This document shows, piece by piece, positions 52,173 through 63,354 of a stretch of DNA of 64,000 nucleotides. The stretch lies in assembly GCF_963678635.1 (NCBI RefSeq), contig NC_087066.1:11144517-11208516 (forward strand), in the 5' to 3' direction. A program made the position numbers and the translations under genes. The notes under the pieces are model-generated. The model was not told the DNA's origin and did no database searches. It saw only the letters and a program-made list of their open reading frames with translations. The first letter of the stretch is position 1, and each line of letters begins with the position of its first letter. Origin of the DNA: Symsagittifera roscoffensis (Eukaryota > Xenacoelomorpha > Acoela > Convolutidae).

Positions 52173-55100
52173 ATGGCATATTCGTATCGCGCAGACTACG
52201 GACCGGAACCTCCAAAAAGGTCACGGTACTATACCGAAGCCGAGACAGATCCGAGCTATCAATGGACTGCAACGCCTCTAGAAGTAATCATCATTTTGAA
52301 AATTTTATATCGTATTTTAATAAGCTGTTCAATCTTGCGATTTTTATAGTTTGAGCAGAATGAAGATCAGATGAAAACCTCAAGAGTTATACAGCTTCAA
52401 GGTCTACCGAGTACTTGCATTGAGGCCGAAGTTATGGCCGTGCTTCGGAAGTTTGGAACCATCATGTAAGTAATATCTGGTTGTTTCTCTGTAGTTATTC
52501 AATTTTTAAAATAGAGATAGCAACAAATAAGAAGGAAAAAATGGTAAATTACCCAAAGACTATAAAATGCCATTTCAAATGGCAGGGAATGTTAAAAAGT
52601 CTGGAATGATCAAGAAGTATGGCGTTGATATGTGGCCGCGGAATTGAGGTAAGAATGCGATCGAGAATGGAGTCATTAGTGACAATGGGGTTGTAACAAC
52701 AAATTTAACCAAAAAAGCTTAAGAACATTTAGCTGAACTATTACAGTTCAGTTCAGTTGTTTTCTGATCTTCTAGGCGTTTTTGTCGCTTCTATCAATCA
52801 GCTCGTACTTAAAGAGTTGCGTATAGTGTATAGTATTTGTAAAAGTATACTTTATGTATAGTATTACGTACTTATTGATTTTTGGAAATCTTGATTTTTG
52901 TTTTCGTAGTTTTCAGTTGAGATTTCGTCGTCTTATTTCTCGATTTACCTTTCTCGAAGTACCAACTATATCGTTTTATATGTATAGTATTGTGGCTTCT
53001 TTCTATTCAGGAGACTTTCTATCAATATTAATGATGATACGTCGGACCCGTTTTTTTTAAGGAGGGCCAACAGCATCTTAGGGTTTTTTAGAGTATCATC
53101 AGCTATCGGGTTTGTTTTTCCGGTTATTTCCATTCTTGCATGGTTGCCTCTTGAGCACGTCTCTAGTACATGAACCTACCCGTCTTCTTCCCCGCAATCC
53201 GGGCAGTCAGGTGACTCTCCTTTCATTCTGTGTAGCGTACCAGAACAGAGTGACGAAGCCCATGATCTGTGTCCTGTCCTGTCCATTTATACTGTCTTTT
53301 CCGATTCAACTCATTGTACTCTTTATACAAACCCGCGTCTTTCTTCTTCCGCGCTCTTTTGACTGCTCAATTGGCTGATTTGAGGAAAATTTAAACCTCC
53401 GACAGGTTAAAATTGCGAGCTTCTGCATGTTTATCGGCTTTTCCTTCAATGCCGCAGTGGGCTGGAACCCACGTATAGTCCATGTCTTCAGTACGTGAAT
53501 CTGTCTCTAAATCTGGATTAGTATTGTGGCTTTTTTGGTCTTTTTTGAATTTTGAACGCTTTTTTGGAAAGAAACATCTATATGATATTCGAACTCGCAA
53601 ATAAAAATGCTAATTTGGTAGCAATTTTGTTGTTTTTGTAGCGTCGTGGAGTCTTGACAATAATTGAGTTCATTCATTTCGGTTTATAGTAGTTTCGTCG
53701 CGTCCTCAGTTCAGTGTAATTGGTCTCTGACGGGATAGGTGGGTCATGCCACTAGCGTGGTGTAGGTCGTTTCAACACTGGACTCGTCTGATTTAATGTC
53801 GCGTTTGCTGTGCTGATGTCATGTCAGCATCTTCTGTCAATCTAATCAGTTCTTTCATGGTAATTTAGCTGTCCCGCTCATTCGTGCTGTGAGCTGAAGG
53901 TGTTCAGCTACACGAAGGGTGTCAATCTAGAGATTGAGGATACTAAGATCTGCCTGGGCGGTTGAATATGTGGTGCCCGTCATGCGGCCCTAGATTGCAA
54001 ACAATTCTTATATTAGCCTTTTTTGGGTCAATCCTGTTGAGACATTTATTCAGGAGAGGTGAATTTGAGGAGCTGTGGAAGTTCACCTGTCCTCACGTAA
54101 GTTTCTTCTTCGAATTTCACTCCAGGATTGTTTATACCCAAAAATATACTGTTGTGGTTCCCAGTAAAATCTCACTTTTTGTTTGCAGATGTTTGAGGCC
54201 TGGGTTTGATTAGTGGTAAGAACTGAATTCGTTGACAGGAGTTCGGCAATTTTTCGCACGTTTTTTTTTCAGTGTTTCTTTTAGTGTGCTGTTTGACTTA
54301 GGTTCTATGGTCTGATGGCTTAGGAAGGTGGCTTCCGTGGAAGAACTGTTTGACAAGCTTTTCCTTCTCCTCTCGCACGCGGAGTTAAGGTTTCATCGTG
54401 TAGATGATCTATGTTCGCCATTTTAACACAGCTATTTATAATTCTAAGAGCACTGTTTTGTTTGACTTAATGTTTTGACCGATTGGGTTTGCTTTTACTT
54501 CGAGACCAGATGGGTGCGGCATGGCTCATTGCTCTACGAGTGATTGCTTTAAAGCTGATGGTTAGTGTTTCTTTTTGGCAGCGCTGTTTGGCACTTGCAA
54601 GTTTTTGAGGATTTTATTTCTGGCCTGAACTCGTTGCATTAGTTCCAAATGTGAACGTGCTATCGTAGGTAAAATCTTGGTGTTATGATGTTTTTAGTCG
54701 GTACCCTCCAATATCAAAATTAGTTTTGTATTTTGCTTCGATAGACTGAGAAATGAAAAACATTGCCATAGATTTTTCTTCAAGAGATACATTTGAGTGC
54801 CTATTTTATTGCCTTTCATTTAGTTGAGTGAGGTGGTAGTTCACTTGAAGTTAGTTCACAGTGAATAGCTAAACAGTTTATCTTGGCTTAGGTTTGGAGC
54901 GCACACATTGGTTGAAGTGGTACACCTTGATTAAGTTTTCTCATGCCAAGTGTTGCATCTCTTAATTCAACTAATAAGTGATAGGTGGCTGTAAGATCCA
55001 GCACAGCAGTAAGGCTTCTTTAGCATGATTTTTCATGAATCAGTCCATCGGTTATATGATGACTGATACAATTAAGTGCAGTCCCGGTAAAATTTTGTGG

Positions 55101-58100
55101 GTGGTCTGCTAATTTTGTGTTAAAACATAGCTCAGGTGAGAGAGTTGTTTCTACGATTCCAAGTTTGGCGATTAGCGATATGAGTGAAATGGTAGAAGCG
55201 TTTCGATTTCTCTAGATCCTTATCTGGTTGGGGTGCAGAGTTTTGAGTGATATTTCTACCTTTTGGTTATTGTAGCTGTATTGACAGGGATGTTTGTTTT
55301 TTTTTTTGAAATTTGGAGCCATTTGGTCGGAAATCGTGTTAGTGGATGGGTGCAATAGGGCCTTTTTCTTTTTAGATTATTTGATGGCTTCCTGTACCAT
55401 TAGCGGTGAGTTGGTTCTGATATAGCGCATAACTGTTTTTTGCTTTGTTCGTTTTTTCTTGGTGAACTTCAAACTGCTCGTTTAAGCGATTCCCGCCTAG
55501 CTTTGCTTCTGAGCACAGGGTGTCGTCGAAAATGCTTGGCTTGTCAGGTATCTCCAAACGAGTTGTCCTGATACCATTTAAAGGCGAACCATAGTTTGCT
55601 TGAGATGACTTTATGTTCGAACTTCTTTTTTGTCGTTTTGGGTAAGGTTGATAGTTTTGTTATCAATTGGACAATTGTTGGTATCCTGGGTCTTTCTTTT
55701 AGAAATGCGTAGGGCCTCAGATGGCAGATTTGCAATTAATTGGGAATGCATCCTTGATTAATTGGACAAGAGGCAGGTTTGATGATGATATTTCCTTATA
55801 TATTTTATCACTGAGAGCACAGCTGGGTTCTCCGTCTTTCAATAACCTTTCCTCAGCTTTGAATTGAAGTTTATGAAACCTAGTTTGGAGGAGTCTAGCA
55901 ATCAGATTTATTAAGTGTTATATCGACTATAGCGTTTGCATGTTTTTGAGCTAATTTCGCAGATGCGATCACATGAGACTCATAATTTCCAGGTTCGAAG
56001 TTGGATTCCTCCAGTTATTACGCTTGCGATAAGCAAGCGTTAGCAAATCGGAACATAAAAATTTATCGTGTTAAATATGTTTTTGTTATTTTGCTTGTAA
56101 CTCAATTCTTATTTTCGGTTCTCTTCTTTAGCCTAAATTTTTTGATTTTTTTGCTAAAGTGGTTCAAGTTGACATATATCTGCTTAGTTGTCTCGTAATT
56201 TGCCGTTCAAAGGAATTTTTATTGCAATTGTGCTTACGAAGACAGTTGGCTCAACAGTTGCAATTGTGCTTACGAAGACAGTTGGCTCAACCTAATTTTT
56301 TGGCTCAACAGTTGTCTTGGCTCAACTGTGTGATTCGTTTTTGGCTCAACATTCGGCTACACAAGTCTTGTCTGCTCATTATCCGAGCGTTGAAGTTTGT
56401 TTTGTTGATTCTTATCTAACACTGGCAATTGCGTTTCAGTAATTTTCTTTGAAATCACTCGCATTCCAGACAAGCATAAAAAAAACCTTTTTCTTCTTTT
56501 TTTCCGCACAAGCTTTTTTGGGGGGCTAGCTTCAAGTGTTTTTTCTTGCCTGTGTCAAAAATGTAATTTATTGAGGGACAGCTTTGTGTCTGTGTTAAAG
56601 TTATATGAATTGATTGATTTCACATTTACCTGAATTGCTATAGGTTAGATTTTGACGCTTTTTCTGTTTTGTTTTTCGTTTTTTTTTAATGAGCGGAGGC
56701 CTCCCAAATATAAGTTCAAGGTTCAATGGAGGGAACGGATTGTCGGGAAGTTCTCCCGCTTCAGTGGTGGAGCCTGGCTTTTTGCACACATAAGGGCACC
56801 CTCGGTCGAGTTGTATCTTCTACAAGTCTTACTGGGTTCCTTTCGAAATTAAGGTTACAGCTTCTACTGGCTCTTGACTTCTGTTGTTTGATGTATTCTT
56901 TTTCGGCGGACCACATAAATACTACGCAATAGCACAAACATATCCTTTTTTGGTCTATATCTGGAATCTAGGGTTTCTTTTGCTAAAATTCCTTATAAAA
57001 GTTTTTTCATAAACACAAGCCCCTGAAAACGCCCTGATTGGTTGTAAAACAAGGCCATATTAATGGTCGAGTTAACACTTAAATATCCTCCAGTTGTAGT
57101 ACAGATTTGTTATTCACCTTGCAGAAAACAACACTTCAGACGAACCGAGAAAAAATACAGATAAATAATGATGGTCGCGTTTCTTCTGCAAAAGTTTTTA
57201 ATGGGAAAAACCATCCTAGCACGTGGAAACTAAAGCCTTGTTCACTTTTCTGACGTTCAACGTTTAAAGAACGGACTTATCTCACCTTTATCTCTAACTC
57301 TCAACGGTTCAGCTTTTACACTCAATTCAAAATTTTACCAAGAGACAGACTATCAATCACTACATCGACGAATTAAAATATTCAACACATTATCACGTGG
57401 ACACCCGCTTCCTTTTTCATTCAGTATCGAATTATCATTAGGCAACAACATTAGGGATCGACTTTTGCATTCAATGGAACAAGCAATCCCTGTCTTATCC
57501 ACATTTCTGACATCACCACTAGTTGCCGCAATCGAACTCGGAATTCTACTTTCATGACTCCAAATTCTACTCAAAATCACCGAATTTGACGTCTCCAATC
57601 CGATATACCTCATTTTTCTTCTAATGAGCTACCAGAAACACATCCTCTACCTTTGCGAAAATGATTGTGCTCTTTAACTATCTAACCAAACATTTCATTA
57701 TGTTGTTATAAGACCTGTGCAACTGTTATCAAAGGCCGCATAGCTGAGCTACAAGCTATTGATCGAAGAAGTCAAGATATCAAAATTGAAATCTTATATT
57801 GGTACAGTTTCAGCACAGCCTTCTTTCCTGTCCCTAGTTTATCTCCTTTCTACGCCTTCCTCAGCAATTGCCATACAAACGATAACTATCTCAGCATAAC
57901 CAGGAACTCACTCAAACCTTGACAGCCATCAAGTTCCGAATTGCCAAACGAATTTACAGGAAAAATCACTCGCTGCAGTAATAGAAAAATTTCTTCCTTC
58001 AGATCTCTTTAGTAACAAGAATGGCTGATCCAAACTCATCTGAAGTTTCCGATTAGAGATTCTCAGGACATGTAACGAAAGCTGGAACCAATTCCAAGGA

Positions 58101-61100
58101 TTTTCCGCGCCAGTATCATTGTAGCACGAATTCCGGGTGCACAAAGTCAACGAGCTCGATATTTGCATTTGCACCTAGACGGCATCGCCCTCAAGTTCTA
58201 CCTCAGTCTAGCTGAAGCTGTACAAATTGATCTCGAGAATGCTCTTGACAAATTTAAGATACGCTGGCCCTGACCAGAGACGAAATTTTGAGCTCGATCT
58301 CCAAAAAAGAACTTTTGACCGAGCAAAAGAACAACCGGACGACTCCCTGGACGACATAAAATGATTAGCCAACATGGATCTTGTTGATGATACTGCTGCC
58401 TACATAGATCGAACAGACGAAAGAAACAGACGCATACGAGAATAGCTCATCCAAAATAAGCCCTTCTAATACAAAAAGATTCTTACGATAATAAGACAAT
58501 GTCGCAGTAAACAAACTCTTGCGCCATAATTAAAAGATGTCTAGAGACACAGTTAAATACAACAACGAGGCCAAGAGAGCATAAAAAACCGAGAGTACAA
58601 ACTTTATACATACTGATGTACTATTTTCTAAATTAATAACGCATGCACAAAGAGTTTAACCAAATATACAAGGCAAAAAAGCACAAACGAAATCATGGCT
58701 TTGAAATATATATCCTTTTGTCAAACTTTTCTCCTTCTAATGCGTTCCTAAGGAAGTCTGAACGCAGTATGACATTTTCTGCGCAGTGACCCTCCAAAAT
58801 TGTGAGAACAGCACTATGACGGGAACAGGAAATGGCTGACTGAAGCTGGCCACACACTCGGTGTAAACATAGGGAACCTCACTGACGAGATGATAATTGA
58901 TCATATAAAACTTGATCATATGCGAGCATTTCAGTCAAAATTAATCAAGTTTTTGTTCTGTTTGTTTGAATGTGGGAGAATCATCGCAACTTTAAACGCT
59001 ATAATTTGCGTCCAACTTGACCTCGTGACATGCAAGTTTTCTCCCACGCTCAAACAAAAAGACCAAAAACGTAAAGTTGATTCACAACAAACACCAGGGT
59101 TTGATTCCCACAAGAAACTCTTTTTTTTTTCATGCACCAGGAACATTGGAAAAAACTCTAAAACATCATAATAAGAAAAAACCCCTATAGCCTAGCGGAA
59201 AATATACGCGCCCAACCCGACACAGACCCCGGTTGAATCCGAAGCTGCCGATTTTTTTTCTAAAGTCTCGGAGAATCTGATGCCGGGGTTCCTTTTGCTA
59301 AAATTCCTTTCAAAAGTCTTATATATAAAAAACCCTGAAAAAGCGCTGATTTGTTGAAAAGTATCGCCATAGTACAGAGCTAGTTACTTTTTCCGGAGCA
59401 TAGGTTATTTCATATAAGAATGCGTCCAATTCAGAAAATCGTTAAAAGTTTTAGCACAATTTAAATTGATTCGTTTCTCACCCAAGGACATGATACAAAT
59501 TGATTCTCTTCAAATGTTAATTCATTGAATGTCGTTGGAGCATGTAGTTTTTTTGCAGCATCTTTTTTGTTTTTCGAAGAAACTGAGGGAGATGTGTACT
59601 TGAAGTGTTTTTAGGCCAATATTTGAAAGAATGTTATAGGTATAAAGTGGGGATCGAACCCAGAATCTAAGTGTTCACAAGTGAGTGTGCTACGCACCCA
59701 TACTAAATGCGCTTTCGGTGTAAGTAAACCGCCTGTTTATTACGCGAATAATTGGTCGTTTTATTTCCTTAAACCACTCAAATCTTAAAACTTAGTATTC
59801 GAAATCGACAGTCAAATTTTATGCAAACAAAATCAAAGACTAATGGAGACAACTTGAACGGCAGTCAGAAAATTCATAGCATTGACCTGATATATGATTT
59901 TTTTTGTTTTTTTAAGGGCTCCCTCTTTCATGAGGTTTTTTCTCGGGCTGAGTCAGGCCGGCGTATAATTTTTGCGTTTGAATTTTTGTCCTGTGTGTTT
60001 TTTATGTGTTTAGTCTCATTGTCTGTTTTGCTCCAATTTGCCTCTGTTTGATGATACCATATGTTTGTCAAACCAACCCATCTCCCTTTGGGAAAAAATC
60101 TTAGATCCGCCCTAACTGACGCTGTGCTCCTTTGGTTGATTTTATTTTCTTTGTTATGATATCTTCAGGACATTTGTGACACAACAGTTATTAAGATCAA
60201 TGTTTACAATATAGTTCATATTTGCTAAGGTTCATTATATGCGGTTATTTTATGCGGTTAGTGGTCGTTTATAAGCATCCAGAAAGCTAGCAACGTAGAA
60301 TTATATATGGCGAAATAATCTCAATTTTTAATGGTAATTTGATTTTTTTATTGATTTTTTTTTCTAGTGGCAGGTGGTGCTAAATAACTCCCAAAACACA
60401 TTTTTAAGCGTTCTATTGTCGAAATATAGTCAAACTGAAGCTTAAATGAAGCCCAGAACAATACCAATTTTCAGACCTATTGAAAAATCAAAATGTAAAA
60501 TTTGCTCTATTCATCATTCAGAAAGATTTAAAAAAACGAAACAAAATTTCCTTGTCTGACTTCAAATTTTGATTTTGAAATTGATCTGAAAAAACTTGGA
60601 TTTTTGATTTGAAGCAATTAAACAGGTTTAGTGATATGTAAAAAACGTTGATACTTTGTTAATAAGATATTATGAACGTTGAGCTAAAATGGTTTATTAA
60701 TTGTCGGTTGGTTCGTTGTGTATAGAGACTGCTACATACTATCCAACAAAGGCCAAGCTCTGGTAGAGTTTGAGCGGATCGAGGATGCGGACAACGTGTT
60801 ACTGTTGCAACAGCAGCGCCATTGTATATCCATTAGCAACTGCGTCCCCTCCATTTCATACTCCCACATACAATCTCTTCAGTCGCTAACAGATCCAAGC
60901 GCCACTATTAACAACGCCGCTACTGGATCATCTTCAGCAGGACTGAACAACGGATTAGCATCATCCGCATCCATTCATAATCAGTACGGAGGAGGCAGCC
61001 AGGATCCGGCGACGCTTTTACCAGCTAATTACCCTCCGCATCATCTTCATCCGGACTATACGGCAGCGGAGCAGGAGCAGCATTACCCACAAGGCGGCAA

Positions 61101-63354
61101 AGGCTAGTGGAAAACCTTCAACTATTTTTGAAAGTTTCAAGTGTTTCGTTGAACATGAAGCATTGCATTGCTTAACTTGCCGTGTTTTTTGCAATATGTT
61201 ATTAAGCGTTAGTGAGAAATGAATTTAAGCTTATTTAGGTCGTGTGGTTTTGAAGGGCAGGAACTATGGCGAAAGGGGATTTTTCTTCTTCCTGAATTTG
61301 CCTACTTCAAAGAAAGCACGTAGGGTTCAACTGTGGTATCATATTGAAGCCCTTTCAGCCGTGGTTTGAATTCCAAAACAAAATTGAATGGCGAGGACAA
61401 ACAACCCAATTTTAATGGCAGAGTTTAATTTACGGTTATTTCTACGTTAGCTTAACTAAAATCGTTTCTCGGTCTGCGATTTTTCCCCTATTTTTGGAAG
61501 TTGGATCTTTCTATGCTACTTGCATGCGTAGCAACCGTCTATCCTTGTGGTTCCGATCATAGAAAATGGGGAGAAACTTGGTATTAAGATGTTTTTTAGG
61601 TTTTTTCGTGTTTTTTTTTTCACGCAAAATCAAGTTAAACAAGTAATATCGGAATGGGTCGAGTGATATATCATATTGAAGCCCCCCTTTCAGTCGTAAT
61701 TCGAATCACCTTAAAAATTTTCTCAGTGTCGAGAAAAACCCGATTGAAAATTTTGATTTTTGGTGTAATTTCGAGACAATAAAGTGAGCGAGCAGGCTTA
61801 TTTTGTTTTTCAACCAAAACCAGCTACTACAAATAATCATAGGAATCGGTTGAGTGATATATCTTATTCAAGCTTTTTCAGCCCTGATTCGGACGACATT
61901 GAAAAAAGTTGTTCTAGTGACGAGAAAGACTGGTTTAAAACTGGAGCTTCATGTCAATTTCGAGCGAGTAATGCATGCAAGCGATCAGGCTTACTATAGA
62001 CGGATCAGCCGTGAAAATTTAGTTTTACTCAAGTAAAAAAAATTCAACGCTTTTTCAAGGCCGTCATGGGGAAAAAAAACTACAAAAATTCGAAAAAAAA
62101 ATTGAAATAACTTTCTGTAGAAATTTATTGTGATTTTTTTTTGTCATTTTGACCAAAAAATTGTTTGCCATTTTATGCATTTTATTGTGACTGTGCAATG
62201 TGTCTAAGTTCTAGACTTTCGTCAGATTTTTTTTTATCACGCCACGGATAAAAGCGACAATTTGAAAAAAAAAATTGTATTCATTAAGAATTGGTTGGAA
62301 CATTCTGTGCTAATTCCACAGCAATCGACTATCCTTGTTTTTTTTATAGTTTTTGATGACATTTATCATCAAAGTTTTTCGTTGAAATTGAAAATAGAAG
62401 AAAAAACCTAAATCCAATCAATCTATTGCAAGCACATTTATAATATTGCTGTTCTTGATAATGTTTTAGACAGCGGCTATTACTCTCAATCGACTGCTAG
62501 AACCTCTTCGTACGCATCTGCAGGCGGCCACAATCCAAGAGTGAGAAACATGTCCAGCAGGTGAAAAAGATATTCTATTAATACGATTGATAGATTTGTG
62601 TATTAATCCCAACTATCTGGGAGAAAAAGCTCTCCAGTGCCATATGACAATCCGATGTTGAATTAACTCGTGGTTAAGCACTTCGTTCTATGTTATTTCA
62701 ATCTGATGCGATTTATGTACAAATTGTAGGCCGGATGAGCATTATGCCAATGGAGGGACCTCCAATTCCGCCTCTTCAACGTCCCCTGCCGAGATGACGA
62801 GAAGGCCACGAGAGAGAACTAACGAGAAGCCGAATAAGGTAGTTTTGAATTAACAAAAATGGCACCACAAATAAACATCAAGTTCGGTAGTCTAATATAC
62901 CAAATTGAGACTACTTCCGGGACTAATTGAGAAAAAATTCATTGAAAAAATTCGGAACAGTTCAAACAATTTTTTCTCTTTCTTCAAAAAAAGTTTTAGC
63001 TTTTTAGATTTATTGGCGAGTGGGTCAAAAACCTTTTTTGAGCATTTTTTAGTGTTTTATCTATTCTGAAGTACCGATTGTTTTTTTGGGCAAGGTAAAG
63101 TAGCTGATGATTATTTTATCCAGGTGCTTCTGTTCACTATCATGCGGCCCGACTACCCGATCAATGTTCGGGTGCTGCTGGCAGTGTGTAAGAAGTACGA
63201 CTGTGCCCCAGTGAGGATGTACGTGTTCAGGAAGAGAGGAGTGCAGGCGATGGTCGAGTTCGACTCCATTGAGACGGCCACTCACGTCAAGAGGAACATA
63301 GACGGGGCTGATATATACTCTGGATGCTGCACTCTCAGAATCGAATTCGCAAGG
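52173..63354 (+). CDS. hnRNP L / smooth-type RNA-binding protein, 5' six exons
   Basis: Exons 52173-52283, 52350-52465, 60726-61106, 62474-62560, 62730-62838 and 63124-63354 join with matching phases (345 codons), and the gene runs off the right edge. Exon 1 encodes a Tyr-rich, charged N terminus. Exons 2-3 form RRM1: RVIQLQGLPSTCIEAEV (RNP2) and KGQALVEFERIEDAD (RNP1). Exons 3-5 are a Ser/Ala/Gly/His linker. Exon 6 is RRM2, beginning VLLFTIMRPDYPINV, with RGVQAMVEFDS (RNP1) and DIYSGCCTLRIEFA; the last is a signature of hnRNP L. These proteins bind CA-rich RNA in the nucleus and regulate splicing. Most donors are good (GTAAGT, GTGAGT); exon 3 ends at a weaker TA|GTGGAA, which is the least certain join, with the acceptor at 62,473 chosen to avoid a stop. 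Intron 2 is 8.26 kb; the others are 66 bp to 1.4 kb. Confidence 0.88.
52466..53100. other. start of hnRNP L-like intron 2, no gene seen
   Basis: AT-rich intronic sequence after the GTAAGT donor. A TATGTATAGTATT phrase recurs near 52,800-53,000. No ORF or RNA gene is supported. Confidence 0.4.
53110..55740 (-). mobile_element. decayed LINE (I/Jockey/R1-like, with RNase H), minus strand
   Basis: On the minus strand the 3' end reads HRMKGESPDCPDCGEEDG (about 53,230-53,180), the Cys-rich C terminus seen in LINEs of this group. Before it comes the RNase H block YTWVPAHCGIEGKADKHAE (53,487-53,405). Around 55,015-54,965 the RT motif A-like TAVLDLTATYHL can be read. Stops and shifts are everywhere between. 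It lies antisense in intron 2 of the hnRNP L-like gene. Confidence 0.62.
56020..56040 (+). other. covarying hairpin, copy A
   Basis: Perfect 8-bp stem ACGCTTGC with its complement around the loop GATAA, followed by TAGCAAATCGG. A second copy at 63,414-63,434 has the same loop and follow-on sequence but different, still fully paired, stem bases. Confidence 0.6.
56222..56350 (+). repeat. 36-bp tandem repeat with TTGGCTCAAC units
   Basis: A 36-bp unit starting TTGCAATTGTGCTTACG occurs twice (56,222 and 56,258), followed by three shorter units all ending TTGGCTCAAC. It is intronic. Confidence 0.85.
57180..58560 (+). pseudogene. possible decayed gag-like sequence
   Basis: Pieces of a plus-strand reading frame are visible despite many stops, mainly 57,900-58,480: a FELDLQKRTFDRAKEQPDD stretch followed by a helix-rich LANMDLVDDTAAYIDRTD segment. 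The Q/E-x-P-x-x-S-hydrophobic-Asp pattern is like the capsid domain of LTR-element Gag proteins. No LTR, zinc knuckle or pol is seen next to it. Low confidence. Confidence 0.3.
58961..59058. repeat. 98-bp imperfect inverted repeat
   Basis: Arms 58,961-58,980 and 59,039-59,058 are 20 nt long and pair at 18 of 20 positions, around a 58-nt loop that has its own AACTTG/CAAGTT stem. It could be a remnant of a small inverted-repeat transposon or a hairpin RNA. It sits in intron 2 of the hnRNP L-like gene. Confidence 0.55.
59188..59240 (+). repeat. tRNA-like (SINE or pseudo-tRNA) fragment, plus
   Basis: TAGCCTAGCGG (59188-59198) fits an internal pol III box A. GGTTGAATCC (59231-59240) is one base short of box B, at about normal tRNA spacing. 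No full cloverleaf forms. Confidence 0.45.
59645..59712 (-). repeat. tRNA-like (SINE or pseudo-tRNA) fragment, minus
   Basis: On the minus strand GGGTTCGATCCCC (59,663-59,648 region) is a perfect box B with a T-arm stem. A D-arm-like GGGTGCGTAGCAC lies ~45 nt upstream. The anticodon stem does not form, so I do not call a tRNA. Confidence 0.45.
59720..60725. other. end of hnRNP L-like intron 2, no gene seen
   Basis: AT-rich intronic sequence up to the TATAG acceptor at 60,725. The 76-codon plus ORF at 59,821-60,051 has a hydrophobic end but no family resemblance. Confidence 0.4.
61315..61990 (+). repeat. three decayed ~200-bp repeats in hnRNP L-like intron 3
   Basis: The phrase TATATC(A/T)TATT(G/C)AAGC followed by TTTCAGCC/GTCGTAATTCGAAT and, ~50 bp on, GT(C/G)GAGAAA occurs near 61,330, 61,665 and 61,855. 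The last two units run head to tail at about 200 bp. Confidence 0.5.
61991..62473. other. rest of hnRNP L-like intron 3, no gene seen
   Basis: Poly-T and poly-A rich intronic sequence before the ACAG acceptor at 62,473. Nothing else is supported. Confidence 0.4.

Larger units (their letters stand above)
46594..52349. repeat. tandem unit U3, diverged copy
   Basis: Third copy of the inverted-pair module, with left arm 46,668-48,540 (minus) and right arm 49,078-51,790 (plus). It is offset ~5,756 bp from 40.8-46.6 kb and clearly more diverged from U1/U2 on its left arm than U1 is from U2. A ~70-bp block (CTTGTAGTCGTCGGCTC...) occurs twice, at 46,599 and 47,244, which marks a rearranged junction. 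Confidence 0.82.

Noticed and set aside
59188-59712. Functional tRNA genes
   Set aside because: Box B-like sequences are present but no complete cloverleaf forms on either strand; better explained as tRNA-derived repeat remnants.
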